Of a DNA stretch of 25,593 nucleotides, positions 14,870 through 23,413 are shown one piece after another. This DNA is from JAVVRI01 sp036654795. Its GTDB lineage: Bacteria; Bacteroidota; Bacteroidia; Bacteroidales; Tannerellaceae. Under the pieces are notes generated by a model. That model ran no database searches. It was given only the letters and a program-made list of their open reading frames with translations, and was not told where the DNA came from. Numbering within the stretch: the stretch's first letter is position 1; each line of letters begins with the position of its first letter. The position numbers and the translations under genes are program-made. The stretch spans positions 1-25,593 of the forward strand of contig JAVVRI010000013.1 in the NCBI GenBank assembly GCA_036654795.1, given 5' to 3'.

Positions 14870-15772
14870 TCAGGACGATTTACGATATTCCATTGGTGAT
14901 ACATTCATGTGCTTTTTGAAGAATTTACCAAACGTGGACTGGTCGGAGAAGTGAAGGACATCTGCTACTTGTTGCACCGTGGCATTAGGCTCTTTTAGTA
15001 ATATTTTCGCCTCTACGACCAGAGCATCGTCGATCCATTTGTTAGCCGAACGGCCACTAAGCTCTTTTAGTATGAGCGATAGATATTGAGGGGTAATGAA
15101 TAATTTCCCGGCGTAAAAGCTTACCACATGATGTTCCCTGCAATGCTGAAACAGCTCTTCTAGAAACTGTTCGAACAACTCTTCTTTGCGCGAAAGAGTA
15201 GGGGGCATGAGGTGTTTCTTACCGGCAAAGATATTGCCTACTTCCAGAAAGAAACCAAGAAAGGCATTCTGGATCACCTCTTTTTGATATAGATGTGTGC
15301 GGAGCTTAATCTTTTCACGTAAGAGAAGTGAATAGTCATCCAGCAACTTCATCTCTTCCGGTTCCAACTCCGTGCAGGGGTTCTTTTTAATCTGCATGTA
15401 ATGTACCATCGAGGAGTTTTTCTTCGTCGGGTTTGCTTCATCAATAAATGCTTTTGAAGCAATCAGCAAACGACCTTTATAGTCCTTACTTATCTGTCTC
15501 AATTGGATAGTATGAGCAGGCATAATTGTAATAAAATGGTTGGCATGAATGTTATAGGACACATAGTCAATGCTAATCTGGCATGTGCCTTTTAGTACTA
15601 GAACGATTAGTAAAGCGTTCATGCGCATCGGAGTTGCATATTCAAGTATTTCCTGTTCTTCGGGGGAAATACTACCGTCCAGATCGGCCACGGAAAAATC
15701 ATTTTGGAAATTGTCACAAACAGAAATCTGTTTGTTCAATTCCGATATTTCAATCAATGGAAAATTATTCAT
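14870..15772 (-). CDS. AraC family transcriptional regulator
   Basis: The 300-residue protein has a ligand-sensing, cupin-like N-terminal half (about 1-190) and a C-terminal AraC DNA-binding domain (about 205-300) with two helix-turn-helix units. The first is around FYAGKLFITPQYLSLILKEL, the second around TVQQVADVLHFSDQSTFGKF, followed by the usual KKHMNVSPMEYR. No membrane or receiver domain is present, so it is a one-component sensor. It diverges from the TetR-efflux operon and shares a 248-nt intergenic region with it, so it may control that operon; this is inferred from position only. The start at 15772 follows a TATCTTTG box at 15811-15818. Confidence 0.9.
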   Translation of the reverse strand: MNNFPLIEISELNKQISVCDNFQNDFSVADLDGSISPEEQEILEYATPMRMNALLIVLVLKGTCQISIDYVSYNIHANHFITIMPAHTIQLRQISKDYKGRLLIASKAFIDEANPTKKNSSMVHYMQIKKNPCTELEPEEMKLLDDYSLLLREKIKLRTHLYQKEVIQNAFLGFFLEVGNIFAGKKHLMPPTLSRKEELFEQFLEELFQHCREHHVVSFYAGKLFITPQYLSLILKELSGRSANKWIDDALVVEAKILLKEPNATVQQVADVLHFSDQSTFGKFFKKHMNVSPMEYRKSS

Positions 15773-15810
15773 ATATTCTTATCTTGCTTGAGTCTAATAC
15801 ACTTCACCTG

Positions 15811-15818
15811 CAAAGATA
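15811..15818 (-). promoter_or_regulatory. Putative -7 box of the araC-type gene (TATCTTTG)
   Basis: On the minus strand TATCTTTG matches TAnnTTTG, 38 nt ahead of the start at 15772. No clear -33 box is seen. Confidence 0.5.
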
Positions 15819-15893
15819 ATAATTTTTCAATTGTAGTTTCATCTTGTTTCGATTTTAACCAACCTAGACATAAATTAGGGGCGAAGTAAGCGT

Positions 15894-15916
15894 TAATGAA
15901 TCAAATAGATTCATTA
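15894..15916. promoter_or_regulatory. Operator-like inverted repeat (TAATGAATC-N5-GATTCATTA)
   Basis: A perfect 9-bp inverted repeat with a 5-bp centre spans 23 bp in the intergenic region between the AraC-type and TetR genes, 104 bp ahead of the TetR start. Size and symmetry suit binding by a TetR dimer. The AraC-type protein or another factor could bind here instead. Confidence 0.65.
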
Positions 15917-15943
15917 CTGACTAGATACGTAACAGAATAAACC

Positions 15944-15974
15944 TTTTAAGTTTTCTAAATAAAAGAGATCTTTG
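15944..15974 (+). promoter_or_regulatory. Possible promoter of the TetR-efflux operon
   Basis: GATCTTTG at 15967-15974 differs from TAnnTTTG in the first base only. TTTT at 15944-15947 stands 19 nt upstream in the -33 position. An agggag-type ribosome binding site (16009-16014) precedes the TetR ATG at 16021, unusually strong for this window. Confidence 0.4.
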
Positions 15975-16020
15975 TGACCAAAGGATAAAGAATAAGAAAA
16001 TAAGACATAGGGAGATAAAA

Positions 16021-16623
16021 ATGATTAAAGAAGAGATTGTGCAAACAGCTTTTGACCTTTTTTCGCAGTATGGCATAAAGAGCGTTAGTATGGATGATAT
16101 TGCTCGCAACATGAGCATCTCAAAACGCACCTTGTATGCCTGCTTTGAAGATAAAGAAGCATTACTCATTACCGGTATTAACTTTAATTATCTCCAGTTG
16201 CTTTCTTTTCTGGAGATGTTGGAGAAGGAACCTCTTTCCGTTTTGGAAGTCATACTCTTATTTTATCAGGAGGTGATGAAGAATCCCCGCTGGTATAGCC
16301 GGAAGTTTTATGATGACTTGAAGCGCTATCCCAAAGCCTTGCAAAGCAAAGAGGTCTGCAAAGAACAGTTTGCAAAGAAGTGCATGTTCCTTTTTGCACG
16401 AGGCGTGAAAGAGGAGGTGTTTCAACCGGGTGTAAACTTCGATATTCTGACAGTACTTGTGAAGGAACAAGCGAAAATGATCCATCCTTCCAGAGCTTTT
16501 CTGAATCATTCGGCACAAGAGGTCTATTACACCATGCTGCTTACCTTTCTGAGAGGTATCTCCACTGAGAAGGGTCAGGCAATACTGGAGAAGTACACAA
16601 TGAAGAAGACATTTATGAGCTAA
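16021..16623 (+). CDS. TetR family transcriptional regulator
   Basis: The 200-residue protein has a TetR N-terminal helix-turn-helix at about residues 5-48: FDLFSQYGIKSVSMDDIARN, then MSISKRTLYACFEDKEALL. A variable helical ligand-binding and dimerisation part follows. It is the first gene of the efflux operon and sits 28 nt before the TolC-type gene, so the usual reading is that it represses its own operon and is released when a pump substrate binds. Given the steroid-reducing genes downstream, a bile acid or other sterol is a reasonable inducer, but this is inference. The start at 16021 is supported by the agggag site just upstream. Confidence 0.9.
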   Translation: MIKEEIVQTAFDLFSQYGIKSVSMDDIARNMSISKRTLYACFEDKEALLITGINFNYLQLLSFLEMLEKEPLSVLEVILLFYQEVMKNPRWYSRKFYDDLKRYPKALQSKEVCKEQFAKKCMFLFARGVKEEVFQPGVNFDILTVLVKEQAKMIHPSRAFLNHSAQEVYYTMLLTFLRGISTEKGQAILEKYTMKKTFMS

Positions 16624-16651
16624 CGATTATAATATACTATATTAAAGAAAA

Positions 16652-18073
16652 ATGCAGATGAAACGATTATCAACAACAAAGAAGATATTCCTTATACTGT
16701 CTTCGTTTCTTCCTTCGCTGGCAGGAATGACGGCCGTGGCGCAGGATACTCTTCGGTTGAACATGGAGAGAGCGCTTGAAATTGCACTGAGCGAGAATCC
16801 GACCGTTAAAGTAGCCAATCAGGAAATTGAAAAAAGGAAATATGCTAAAAGAGGTTCGTATGCCGCTTTATTTCCTAAAATAACCTTTACCGCTGACTAT
16901 GGCCGGACATTGAAAAAACAGGTGATGTATATGGATGGCTTCGATATGGGGTCTACTAGTGGTGCCGGCGGAGGTACAGGAAGTGGCAGTACGGAAACAG
17001 CTGGTGGAGCCTTTCCTGATTTGGCAAAGGGTATTCCGGTTGGGCGAAGCAATAATTGGAATACAGGCTTTAACGCATCCATGCCACTGATTAATGCCTC
17101 ACTTTGGAAAAGTCTGGATATTTCTGCTTTGGATGTGGAACTGGCTATTGAGCAGGCTCGCTCTTCAAAGATTGGAATGGTCAATCAGGTAAAGAAAGCC
17201 TTCTACTCTGTTCTGTTGGCAAATGATTCCTACCGTGTGTTTCGCGAAAGCTATGACAACGCTCTGCAAAATTATGTGGACATAAAGCAAAAATATGACC
17301 AAGGAATGGTAGCCGAATATGATTTGATTCGGGCAGACGTGACTGTGAAAAACAGTGAGCCAAACATGTTGCAGGCCGAGAATGCTCTGACGTTGGCCAA
17401 ATGGCAACTAAAAGCGCTACTGGGTATGAATCTGGATTTGCCAATCAGTTGCGAAGGGTATCTGACCGATTTTGAAGAGGCTCTTTTTGCCGACTTTCTA
17501 TCTACTGATACTTCATTGGTTAATAATACCGAGTTGAAGCAGTTGGACTTGCAGTCACGTCAATTAAAGCAGTCGTTACAGATGAAAAAGTTTAGTTTTT
17601 TGCCTACTCTATCGCTGACAGGCTTGTATCAATGGAACTCTAGCAATAATGACTTTCGCTTTAAAGACTATATGTGGAATCCTTATTCCATGATCGGAGT
17701 AAACTTGAGTATTCCTATTTTTAGCGGAGGGGATAAATATTACGGCATTAAGCAAACCAAAGTATCCATCAATCAATTAAGCTTACAACGCGAAGATGCG
17801 GAGCGTAACCTGCAATTGGCAATCAGACAATACATGGACAACATGAAAACCTGCGTAAAGCAGTTTGCCGCTGCCCAAAGAGGAGTGGAGCAGGCTAAGC
17901 GTGGATATCTGATCTCGCAGAAGCGTTACGACACAGGAGCTGGCACTTTGTTGGAGATGAACGATTCCGAACTAGCCATGACACAGGCTAAGTTAAATTT
18001 CAATCAAGCCATCTACGACTATATGGTAGCAAAGACAGAGCTTGAAAAGACATTGGGGCAACAAAATAATTAA
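16652..18073 (+). CDS. TolC-family outer membrane efflux channel
   Basis: The 473-residue protein starts with a signal peptide (basic start, hydrophobic core, probable cut after AVA at residue 30). It carries two OEP repeats of the TolC fold, each with long amphipathic helices and strands that form the outer membrane barrel and periplasmic tunnel. A Gly/Ser/Thr-rich stretch at about 100-120 lies in the first half where TolC has a surface-exposed strand region. A second ATG at 16658 could be the real start. The gene is 28 nt after tetR and 39 nt before the adaptor gene, forming a complete tripartite pump with the next two genes. Confidence 0.92.
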   Translation: MQMKRLSTTKKIFLILSSFLPSLAGMTAVAQDTLRLNMERALEIALSENPTVKVANQEIEKRKYAKRGSYAALFPKITFTADYGRTLKKQVMYMDGFDMGSTSGAGGGTGSGSTETAGGAFPDLAKGIPVGRSNNWNTGFNASMPLINASLWKSLDISALDVELAIEQARSSKIGMVNQVKKAFYSVLLANDSYRVFRESYDNALQNYVDIKQKYDQGMVAEYDLIRADVTVKNSEPNMLQAENALTLAKWQLKALLGMNLDLPISCEGYLTDFEEALFADFLSTDTSLVNNTELKQLDLQSRQLKQSLQMKKFSFLPTLSLTGLYQWNSSNNDFRFKDYMWNPYSMIGVNLSIPIFSGGDKYYGIKQTKVSINQLSLQREDAERNLQLAIRQYMDNMKTCVKQFAAAQRGVEQAKRGYLISQKRYDTGAGTLLEMNDSELAMTQAKLNFNQAIYDYMVAKTELEKTLGQQNN

Positions 18074-18112
18074 AAGGAAACGATAAGTTATACATAAATC
18101 CAGTATTTAGAT

Positions 18113-19144
18113 ATGAAAACAAATAAAGTACTTCTGTTAATACCGATGGTTACTCTTACCCTTTTAATGGGTTGTTCCGGAGAAAAGAAGCAGGAATCAG
18201 TAATCGTAGATGAGAAAGTAAAGGTGAAGGTTGAAACGGTATCCGTGCAGGATGTGGAGCAGCTTAGTGAGTTTACGGCTACCGTGCAAGCAAACGTCAC
18301 GAATAAGATAGCGCCGCAAACCTCAGTTCGTATCGATAAACTGTTTGCTGAAGTAGGCGACCAAGTAAAAGTAGGCCAACTATTAGTGAAAATGGATGCT
18401 ACCAATATGAAACAGGCTAAAATACAAATGGATAACCATGAAATAGAATTCAAGCGCATAGACGAATTATATAAGGTTGGCGGCACCTCTAAATCGGCTT
18501 GGGATGCGCAGAAAACAACGCTTGACGTAAGTCGAGAAGCCTACAGGAACTTACAGGAAAACGTACAGCTGCTTAGCCCCGTAAGCGGCATAGTAACACA
18601 AAGAAACTATGATAATGGCGATATGTATTCAGCCGGCAATCCCATCTTTGTTGTGGAGCAGATCAGTCCGGTAAAGCTTTTGGTGAATATATCCGAAAGC
18701 TTCTATGCCAAGGTAAAAAAAGGCATGGATGTAGATATAAAACTGGATGTGTATGGTGACGAAGTCTTTAAGGGCAAGGTAAGTCTGATCTATCCGACCA
18801 TCGATCCGGCTACACGTACCTTCCCGGTAGAAGTGAAAATCATGAACAACGACAAACGTGTACGTCCGGGTATGTTTGCCCGTGTAACGATAAACTTTGG
18901 TATGGAAAAACACGTAGTCGCACCGGATCGTGCTATCGTGAAGCAATCGGGAGCTGGCGACCGTTATATATATGTCTATAAAGACGGTGTTGTGTCGTAT
19001 CAGATGGTAGAATTGGGACGCCGGATGGGTAATAAGTACGAGGTGATTTCAGGTGTGGCTGATGGTGATCAGGTTGTGATTACCGGGCAAACCCGCCTGA
19101 CGAATGGTATGGAGGTAGAAATTGACAATAAAGAAGAAAAGTAA
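18113..19144 (+). CDS. RND efflux periplasmic adaptor lipoprotein (MFP/HlyD family)
   Basis: The 343-residue adaptor links the inner membrane pump to the outer membrane channel. It begins with a lipoprotein signal whose lipobox ends LMGC, with Cys21 the likely lipidated residue. A first lipoyl half (about 55-95), a short coiled-coil hairpin (about 95-145), the second lipoyl half around LLSPVSGIVTQR and then beta-barrel and membrane-proximal parts follow in the family order. The RPGMFARV segment is typical of RND adaptors. Only 3 nt separate its stop from the pump gene, so translation is probably coupled. Confidence 0.93.
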   Translation: MKTNKVLLLIPMVTLTLLMGCSGEKKQESVIVDEKVKVKVETVSVQDVEQLSEFTATVQANVTNKIAPQTSVRIDKLFAEVGDQVKVGQLLVKMDATNMKQAKIQMDNHEIEFKRIDELYKVGGTSKSAWDAQKTTLDVSREAYRNLQENVQLLSPVSGIVTQRNYDNGDMYSAGNPIFVVEQISPVKLLVNISESFYAKVKKGMDVDIKLDVYGDEVFKGKVSLIYPTIDPATRTFPVEVKIMNNDKRVRPGMFARVTINFGMEKHVVAPDRAIVKQSGAGDRYIYVYKDGVVSYQMVELGRRMGNKYEVISGVADGDQVVITGQTRLTNGMEVEIDNKEEK

Positions 19145-19147
19145 GCT

Positions 19148-22100
19148 ATGAGTCTATATGGAACAGCAGTAAAAAAGCCGATTTCCACCGCCCTAGTATT
19201 TGTGGCGATTGTGATTCTCGGACTATTTTCTTTGAGCAGGCTCTCCGTTGACCTGCTTCCTGAGATTGAGACGAACACCCTAATGGTGATGACGGCTTAT
19301 CCGGGTGCTAGTGCATCGGATATAGAAATGAACGTTTCCAAACCATTGGAGAATGTACTGAACAGCGTAAGCGACCTGAAGCATATCACCTCTCAATCCA
19401 GAGAAAACATCTCCATCGTTACGCTTGAATTCGAATTTGGTACGAATATCGATGTGGCAACAAACGATGTGCGAGACAAGTTGGACATCGTAGAGTCACA
19501 GTTGCCGGACGATGTGGATAATCCTATTATCTTTAAATTTGGTACGGAGGATATCCCTATTCTTCTGCTTTCCGTAACAGCAGAAGAGAGTACAAGTGCC
19601 CTTTATAAAATTCTGGATGACAAGGTGGCAAATCCACTGGCACGTATTAGTGGTGTAGGTGCTGTCTCTATTTCAGGTGCACCGATCCGAGAAGTGCAAA
19701 TCTATTGCGATCCTTACAAACTGGAAGCTTACGGCTTGACGGTAGAAGCGATATCCGGTATCGTAGCACAGGAAAATCGGAATACGCCGGGTGGAAGTGT
19801 GGATTTTGGTTCAAATACCTATTCGCTCCGTGTACAAGGTGAATTTACCGATGCGAAGCAGATGCTGGATCTGGTAGTGGGTAGTAAAAATGGAAAGAAT
19901 ATTTTCTTGCGTGATGTTGCACGTGTAGAAGACAGCGTGGAAGAACGGGCGCAAGAAACTTTCAACAACGCTAAGAAGGGCGGTATGATTGTCATTCAGA
20001 AGCAGTCGGGCGCAAACTCTGTTAATATTGCCCGCAAGGTGCACGAAAAGTTGCCGGAGATACAGGCCAGTCTGCCTTCAGATGTAAAACTGGGTGTAAT
20101 TATGGATACATCAACGAACATTCTGAACACCATCGACAGCTTGAAGGAGACCATTTCTATTACGTTTATCATCGTAATGCTCGTTGTGTTCCTTTTCCTT
20201 GGGCGATGGAGGGCTACTTTTATCATCGTACTTACTATTCCTATTTCGCTGATTGCTGCTTTTGCCTATCTGCTGGCATCGGGCAATACGCTTAATATCA
20301 TCTCGCTTAGTTCACTTTCTATTGCAATTGGCATGGTGGTGGACGATGCGATTGTTGTGCTAGAGAACGTTACAACCCATATTGAGCGGGGTAGCCAGCC
20401 CAAACAGGCCGCCGTGCATGCAACAAACGAGGTGGCCATCTCCGTTATTGCTTCTACGCTGACCATGTTGGCTGTATTTATGCCCCTGACGATGGTTACC
20501 GGTATGGCTGGAATCTTGTTCAAACAGTTGGGATGGATTGTAAGTATCATTATGATTGTCTCCACTCTAGCTGCTTTGACGTTGACGCCGATGCTCTGCT
20601 CGCAGATGTTGCGCTTATCACCGGAAAAGGGACGATTGTATGCCCTCTTCTTTACGCCTATTGAAAAGGCACTAGGTGCGTTGGATAATGGATATAGCCG
20701 TTTGTTGAGTTGGGCAGTACGCCACCGTACTACGGTTGTAATTCTTGCAACGATGATCTTTGCCGGAAGTATGATGATTACGCCATTGGTCAAAACCGAG
20801 TTCTTCCCAACGCAAGATAATGCTCGTATTGGTATCACGATTGAAATGCCAATTGGTATTCGACAAGACATTAGCCGCGAACTGGCACTCAATATAGACC
20901 GTGAATTTCGCGAGAAATACCCGGAAATCCTGATTTCCAACTTTACCGAAGGACAGGCCGATACGGATAATACTTTTGCCCAGTTGAGTAACAACGGTAC
21001 ACACATCATCGCTTTTAATATCAACCTGACGAGTGTTGGCCAACGCCAGCGTGGTTTGATGGAAATTTGCGAAATGATGCGTAAGGACTTGGAGAAATAT
21101 AGTGAAATCAAGAAGTTCGAAGTGATGGCCGGTGGTAGCGAGGGATCGACAGGCGGACAGACGGCCGTCGATATTGAAATATATGGTTTCGACTTTCAGC
21201 ACACTGACGCCGTGGCGAATGACATTGCTGAGCGCATGCGAAAAACGAAAGGATGCTCGCAAGTAAACATCAGCCGCGAGGACTATATCCCCGAATATCA
21301 TATCGACTTCGACCGTGAGAAATTGGCCATGAATGGGCTGAACATCACTACAGCCTCCATGTTTCTGCGTAACCGCATCAATGGGGCAACTGCTTCGAAG
21401 TATCGCGAAGACGGCGATGAGTATGACATCAAAGTACGCTACGCACCTGAATTTCGCCAGACGCTGGAAGATTTGGAGAACATCATGATCTTTAATAACG
21501 AAGGAAAAGGTATCCGCATCCGTGACCTGGGCAAGGTGGTGGAACGCATGACGCCTCCTACCATCGAACGGCGTGACCGCGAACGTATCATTACTGTGTC
21601 CGCTGTTGTTGGCAAAGGAGCCGCTTTGAGCGACTTGGTTACCGTAGCACGTGCCGAAATGAAGAAGATAGACCTGCCGGCGGACGTAACTTATCAGTTG
21701 GGTGGTACATACGAAGATCAGCAGGATACATTCAAAGATTTGGGCACTCTGATGGTACTGATTATTATTTTAGTATTCATCGTGATGGCTGCTCAGTTCG
21801 AGTCGCTGACCGACCCGTTTGTCATCATGTTCTCCATTCCGTTTGCTTTTACCGGCATCGTACTGGGGTTGGCTATTACACAAACGCCGCTCGGCGTAAT
21901 GGCGCTGATTGGGGTAATCATGTTGATGGGTATTGTGGTGAAAAATGGTATTGTGCTGATCGACTACACCATTCTCTGCCGCGAACGGGGCATGAGTATC
22001 CTTACTTCAGTAGTAACAGCCGGTAAATCTCGTCTGCGTCCGGTGCTGATGACTACCCTGACTACCGTACTAGGTATGATTCCGATGGCTGTAGGTCGGG

Positions 22101-22273
22101 GCGAAGGTTCTGAGATGTGGCGCTCCATGGGTATGACGGTAGCTTGGGGACTTTCTGTATCTACTTTGATTACATTGGTCATTGTTCCGGTTGTTTATAG
22201 TATCTTTGCAGCCAATGGCTTGAAGCGCAGACGCCGCAAGCTGGCTAAGGAGCTTAAAGAGAAATCAAGATAA
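19148..22273 (+). CDS. RND multidrug efflux pump, HAE-1 type
   Basis: The 1041-residue inner membrane pump has the normal RND length, twelve predicted membrane helices and two large periplasmic loops. Proton-relay residues are conserved: Asp399 and Asp400 in helix 4 (GMVVDDAIVVLEN) and Lys932 in helix 10 (GIVVKNGIVLID), equal to AcrB Asp407/Asp408 and Lys940. YPGASASDIE near residue 51 is typical of the first porter loop. The residues fit hydrophobic or amphiphilic substrates and not metal-exporting CusA types. Together with the two preceding genes it makes a complete pump. The downstream steroid-modifying genes suggest bile acids or steroids as substrates. Confidence 0.95.
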   Translation: MSLYGTAVKKPISTALVFVAIVILGLFSLSRLSVDLLPEIETNTLMVMTAYPGASASDIEMNVSKPLENVLNSVSDLKHITSQSRENISIVTLEFEFGTNIDVATNDVRDKLDIVESQLPDDVDNPIIFKFGTEDIPILLLSVTAEESTSALYKILDDKVANPLARISGVGAVSISGAPIREVQIYCDPYKLEAYGLTVEAISGIVAQENRNTPGGSVDFGSNTYSLRVQGEFTDAKQMLDLVVGSKNGKNIFLRDVARVEDSVEERAQETFNNAKKGGMIVIQKQSGANSVNIARKVHEKLPEIQASLPSDVKLGVIMDTSTNILNTIDSLKETISITFIIVMLVVFLFLGRWRATFIIVLTIPISLIAAFAYLLASGNTLNIISLSSLSIAIGMVVDDAIVVLENVTTHIERGSQPKQAAVHATNEVAISVIASTLTMLAVFMPLTMVTGMAGILFKQLGWIVSIIMIVSTLAALTLTPMLCSQMLRLSPEKGRLYALFFTPIEKALGALDNGYSRLLSWAVRHRTTVVILATMIFAGSMMITPLVKTEFFPTQDNARIGITIEMPIGIRQDISRELALNIDREFREKYPEILISNFTEGQADTDNTFAQLSNNGTHIIAFNINLTSVGQRQRGLMEICEMMRKDLEKYSEIKKFEVMAGGSEGSTGGQTAVDIEIYGFDFQHTDAVANDIAERMRKTKGCSQVNISREDYIPEYHIDFDREKLAMNGLNITTASMFLRNRINGATASKYREDGDEYDIKVRYAPEFRQTLEDLENIMIFNNEGKGIRIRDLGKVVERMTPPTIERRDRERIITVSAVVGKGAALSDLVTVARAEMKKIDLPADVTYQLGGTYEDQQDTFKDLGTLMVLIIILVFIVMAAQFESLTDPFVIMFSIPFAFTGIVLGLAITQTPLGVMALIGVIMLMGIVVKNGIVLIDYTILCRERGMSILTSVVTAGKSRLRPVLMTTLTTVLGMIPMAVGRGEGSEMWRSMGMTVAWGLSVSTLITLVIVPVVYSIFAANGLKRRRRKLAKELKEKSR

Positions 22274-22283
22274 AAAACAAATG

Positions 22284-22319
22284 CAACAAGGGGCTCTGTA
22301 CGTGCAGGGCACTTTGTTG
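22284..22319 (+). terminator. Imperfect hairpin between the pump and the small PII-like gene
   Basis: The arms caacaaggggctctg and cagggcactttgttg pair around a 6-nt loop with three imperfect positions. Only a short T-rich stretch follows, so it looks more like an attenuator or mRNA processing site than a full terminator. No promoter is seen between it and the next ATG at 22340. Confidence 0.5.
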
Positions 22320-22339
22320 TCTTAATACATATCAGCAGA

Positions 22340-22633
22340 ATGAAAGCAATATTTATATCATTTAATCAGGCGTATTACGAAATGATTCTGGATATTATGA
22401 ACCGTAGTAACATTCGGGGATATACCTATTGGGACGTAGTGCAGGGACGAGGAAGTAATAGCGGCGAGCCACATTACGGCAGCCACGCTTGGCCTACCCT
22501 GAACGCCTCTATCCTGACAATGGTGGAAGACCGTCAGGTAGATCCTTTTTTGGAAACTTTACACAAACTGGATGCTGAAACCGAAGCACAGGGTTTGCGC
22601 GCCTTTGTCTGGAACATCGAAAAAGGCATCTGA
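22340..22633 (+). CDS. Small PII-like/ferredoxin-fold protein of unknown function
   Basis: The 97-residue soluble protein has no signal peptide or membrane segment. The order of predicted elements (strand MKAIFISF, helix YYEMILDIMNRS, strands YTYWDVV and AWPTLNASILTMV, helix DPFLETLHKLDAETE, strand LRAFVWNIE) suits the beta-alpha-beta-beta-alpha-beta fold of PII and DUF3240-like proteins. Small PII-like proteins are known next to RND efflux genes in other bacteria. The loop GRGSNSGEPHYGSHAWP (46-62), rich in Gly and His, could bind a ligand or metal. It follows the pump by 66 nt and precedes the 5-alpha-reductase gene by 3 nt. A role as a sensor joining export and reduction is a guess. Confidence 0.7.
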   Translation: MKAIFISFNQAYYEMILDIMNRSNIRGYTYWDVVQGRGSNSGEPHYGSHAWPTLNASILTMVEDRQVDPFLETLHKLDAETEAQGLRAFVWNIEKGI

Positions 22634-22636
22634 ATC

Positions 22637-23401
22637 ATGACAGTAGAATTATTTTCCGGATTCCTGATTGGAATGTCCGTACTGGCAGCAATCGTGTTTG
22701 TCGCGCTCTATTTTGTAGAAGCAGGATACGGCATGCTGTTCGATAAGAAATGGGGACTGCCTATTCCCAATAAAATAGCTTGGATGTGCATGGAGGCTCC
22801 GGTCTTTATCATCATGCTTCTGCTCTGGGTTGGAGCAGAGCGTCGGTTCGACACTGTGCCGCTGTTGTTTTTCCTCTTCTTCGAGATCCACTACCTTCAA
22901 CGTTCCTTTATCTTTCCCCTTCTGCTGAAAGGTAAAAGCAAGATGCCGGCTGGCATTATGCTGATGGGGATCGTGTTTAATATGCTCAACGGTTACATGC
23001 AGGGCGAATGGCTTTTCTATCTTGCTCCGGCGGAGATGTACACGGATGCTTGGTTGCTTAGTCCTCAGTTCCTGATTGGGACGGGACTGTTTTTTGCCGG
23101 AATGGGCATCAACCTGCAATCAGATTACATTGTGCGCCATTTAAGGAAGCCGGGCGACACGCGCCATTACCTCCCCCAAGGGGGCATGTTCAATTATGTG
23201 ACATCGGCCAATTACTTTGGCGAAATCATGGAATGGTGCGGCTTTGCAATCCTTACATGGAGTGTGAGCGGAGCTGTTTTTGCTTGGTGGACAATAGCCA
23301 ACTTAGTGCCGCGAGCCAATGCGCTTTATCATAAATATCAGATCCAATTCGGTAGCCAAGCGCTGGTCGGCCGCAAACGGGTCATACCTTTTATTTATTA
23401 A
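22637..23401 (+). CDS. Steroid 5-alpha-reductase (SRD5A family; 3-oxo-5-alpha-steroid 4-dehydrogenase)
   Basis: The 254-residue polytopic membrane protein closely resembles mammalian SRD5A1/2 and is the same length. It should reduce the delta-4 double bond of 3-oxo-delta4 steroids or bile acids with NADPH to the 5-alpha (allo) product. Conserved features by alignment from memory with SRD5A2: catalytic Glu53 (Glu57), Tyr86 in HYLQRSF (Tyr91), and cofactor residues Asn159, Asp163, Arg170, Asn192 and Glu196 within GMGINLQSDYIVR and TSANYFGEIMEW. The human Gln56 is replaced by Met52. The C-terminal RKRVIPFIY matches the family end. It is 3 nt after the PII-like gene and 12 nt before the flavoprotein gene. 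Related genes in Parabacteroides and Odoribacter are linked to isoallolithocholic acid formation. Confidence 0.9.
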   Translation: MTVELFSGFLIGMSVLAAIVFVALYFVEAGYGMLFDKKWGLPIPNKIAWMCMEAPVFIIMLLLWVGAERRFDTVPLLFFLFFEIHYLQRSFIFPLLLKGKSKMPAGIMLMGIVFNMLNGYMQGEWLFYLAPAEMYTDAWLLSPQFLIGTGLFFAGMGINLQSDYIVRHLRKPGDTRHYLPQGGMFNYVTSANYFGEIMEWCGFAILTWSVSGAVFAWWTIANLVPRANALYHKYQIQFGSQALVGRKRVIPFIY

Positions 23402-23413
23402 AGAAACAAAGAG

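Noticed and set aside
20266..21111. 281-residue open frame antisense to the RND pump
   Set aside because: It mirrors the pump reading frame, has no credible start or domain, and the pump itself is unambiguous.
22340..22633. Cas2-like protein, because of the small ferredoxin-type fold
   Set aside because: No Cas2 N-terminal Asp motif, no cas1 and no array; the neighbours are efflux and steroid genes.
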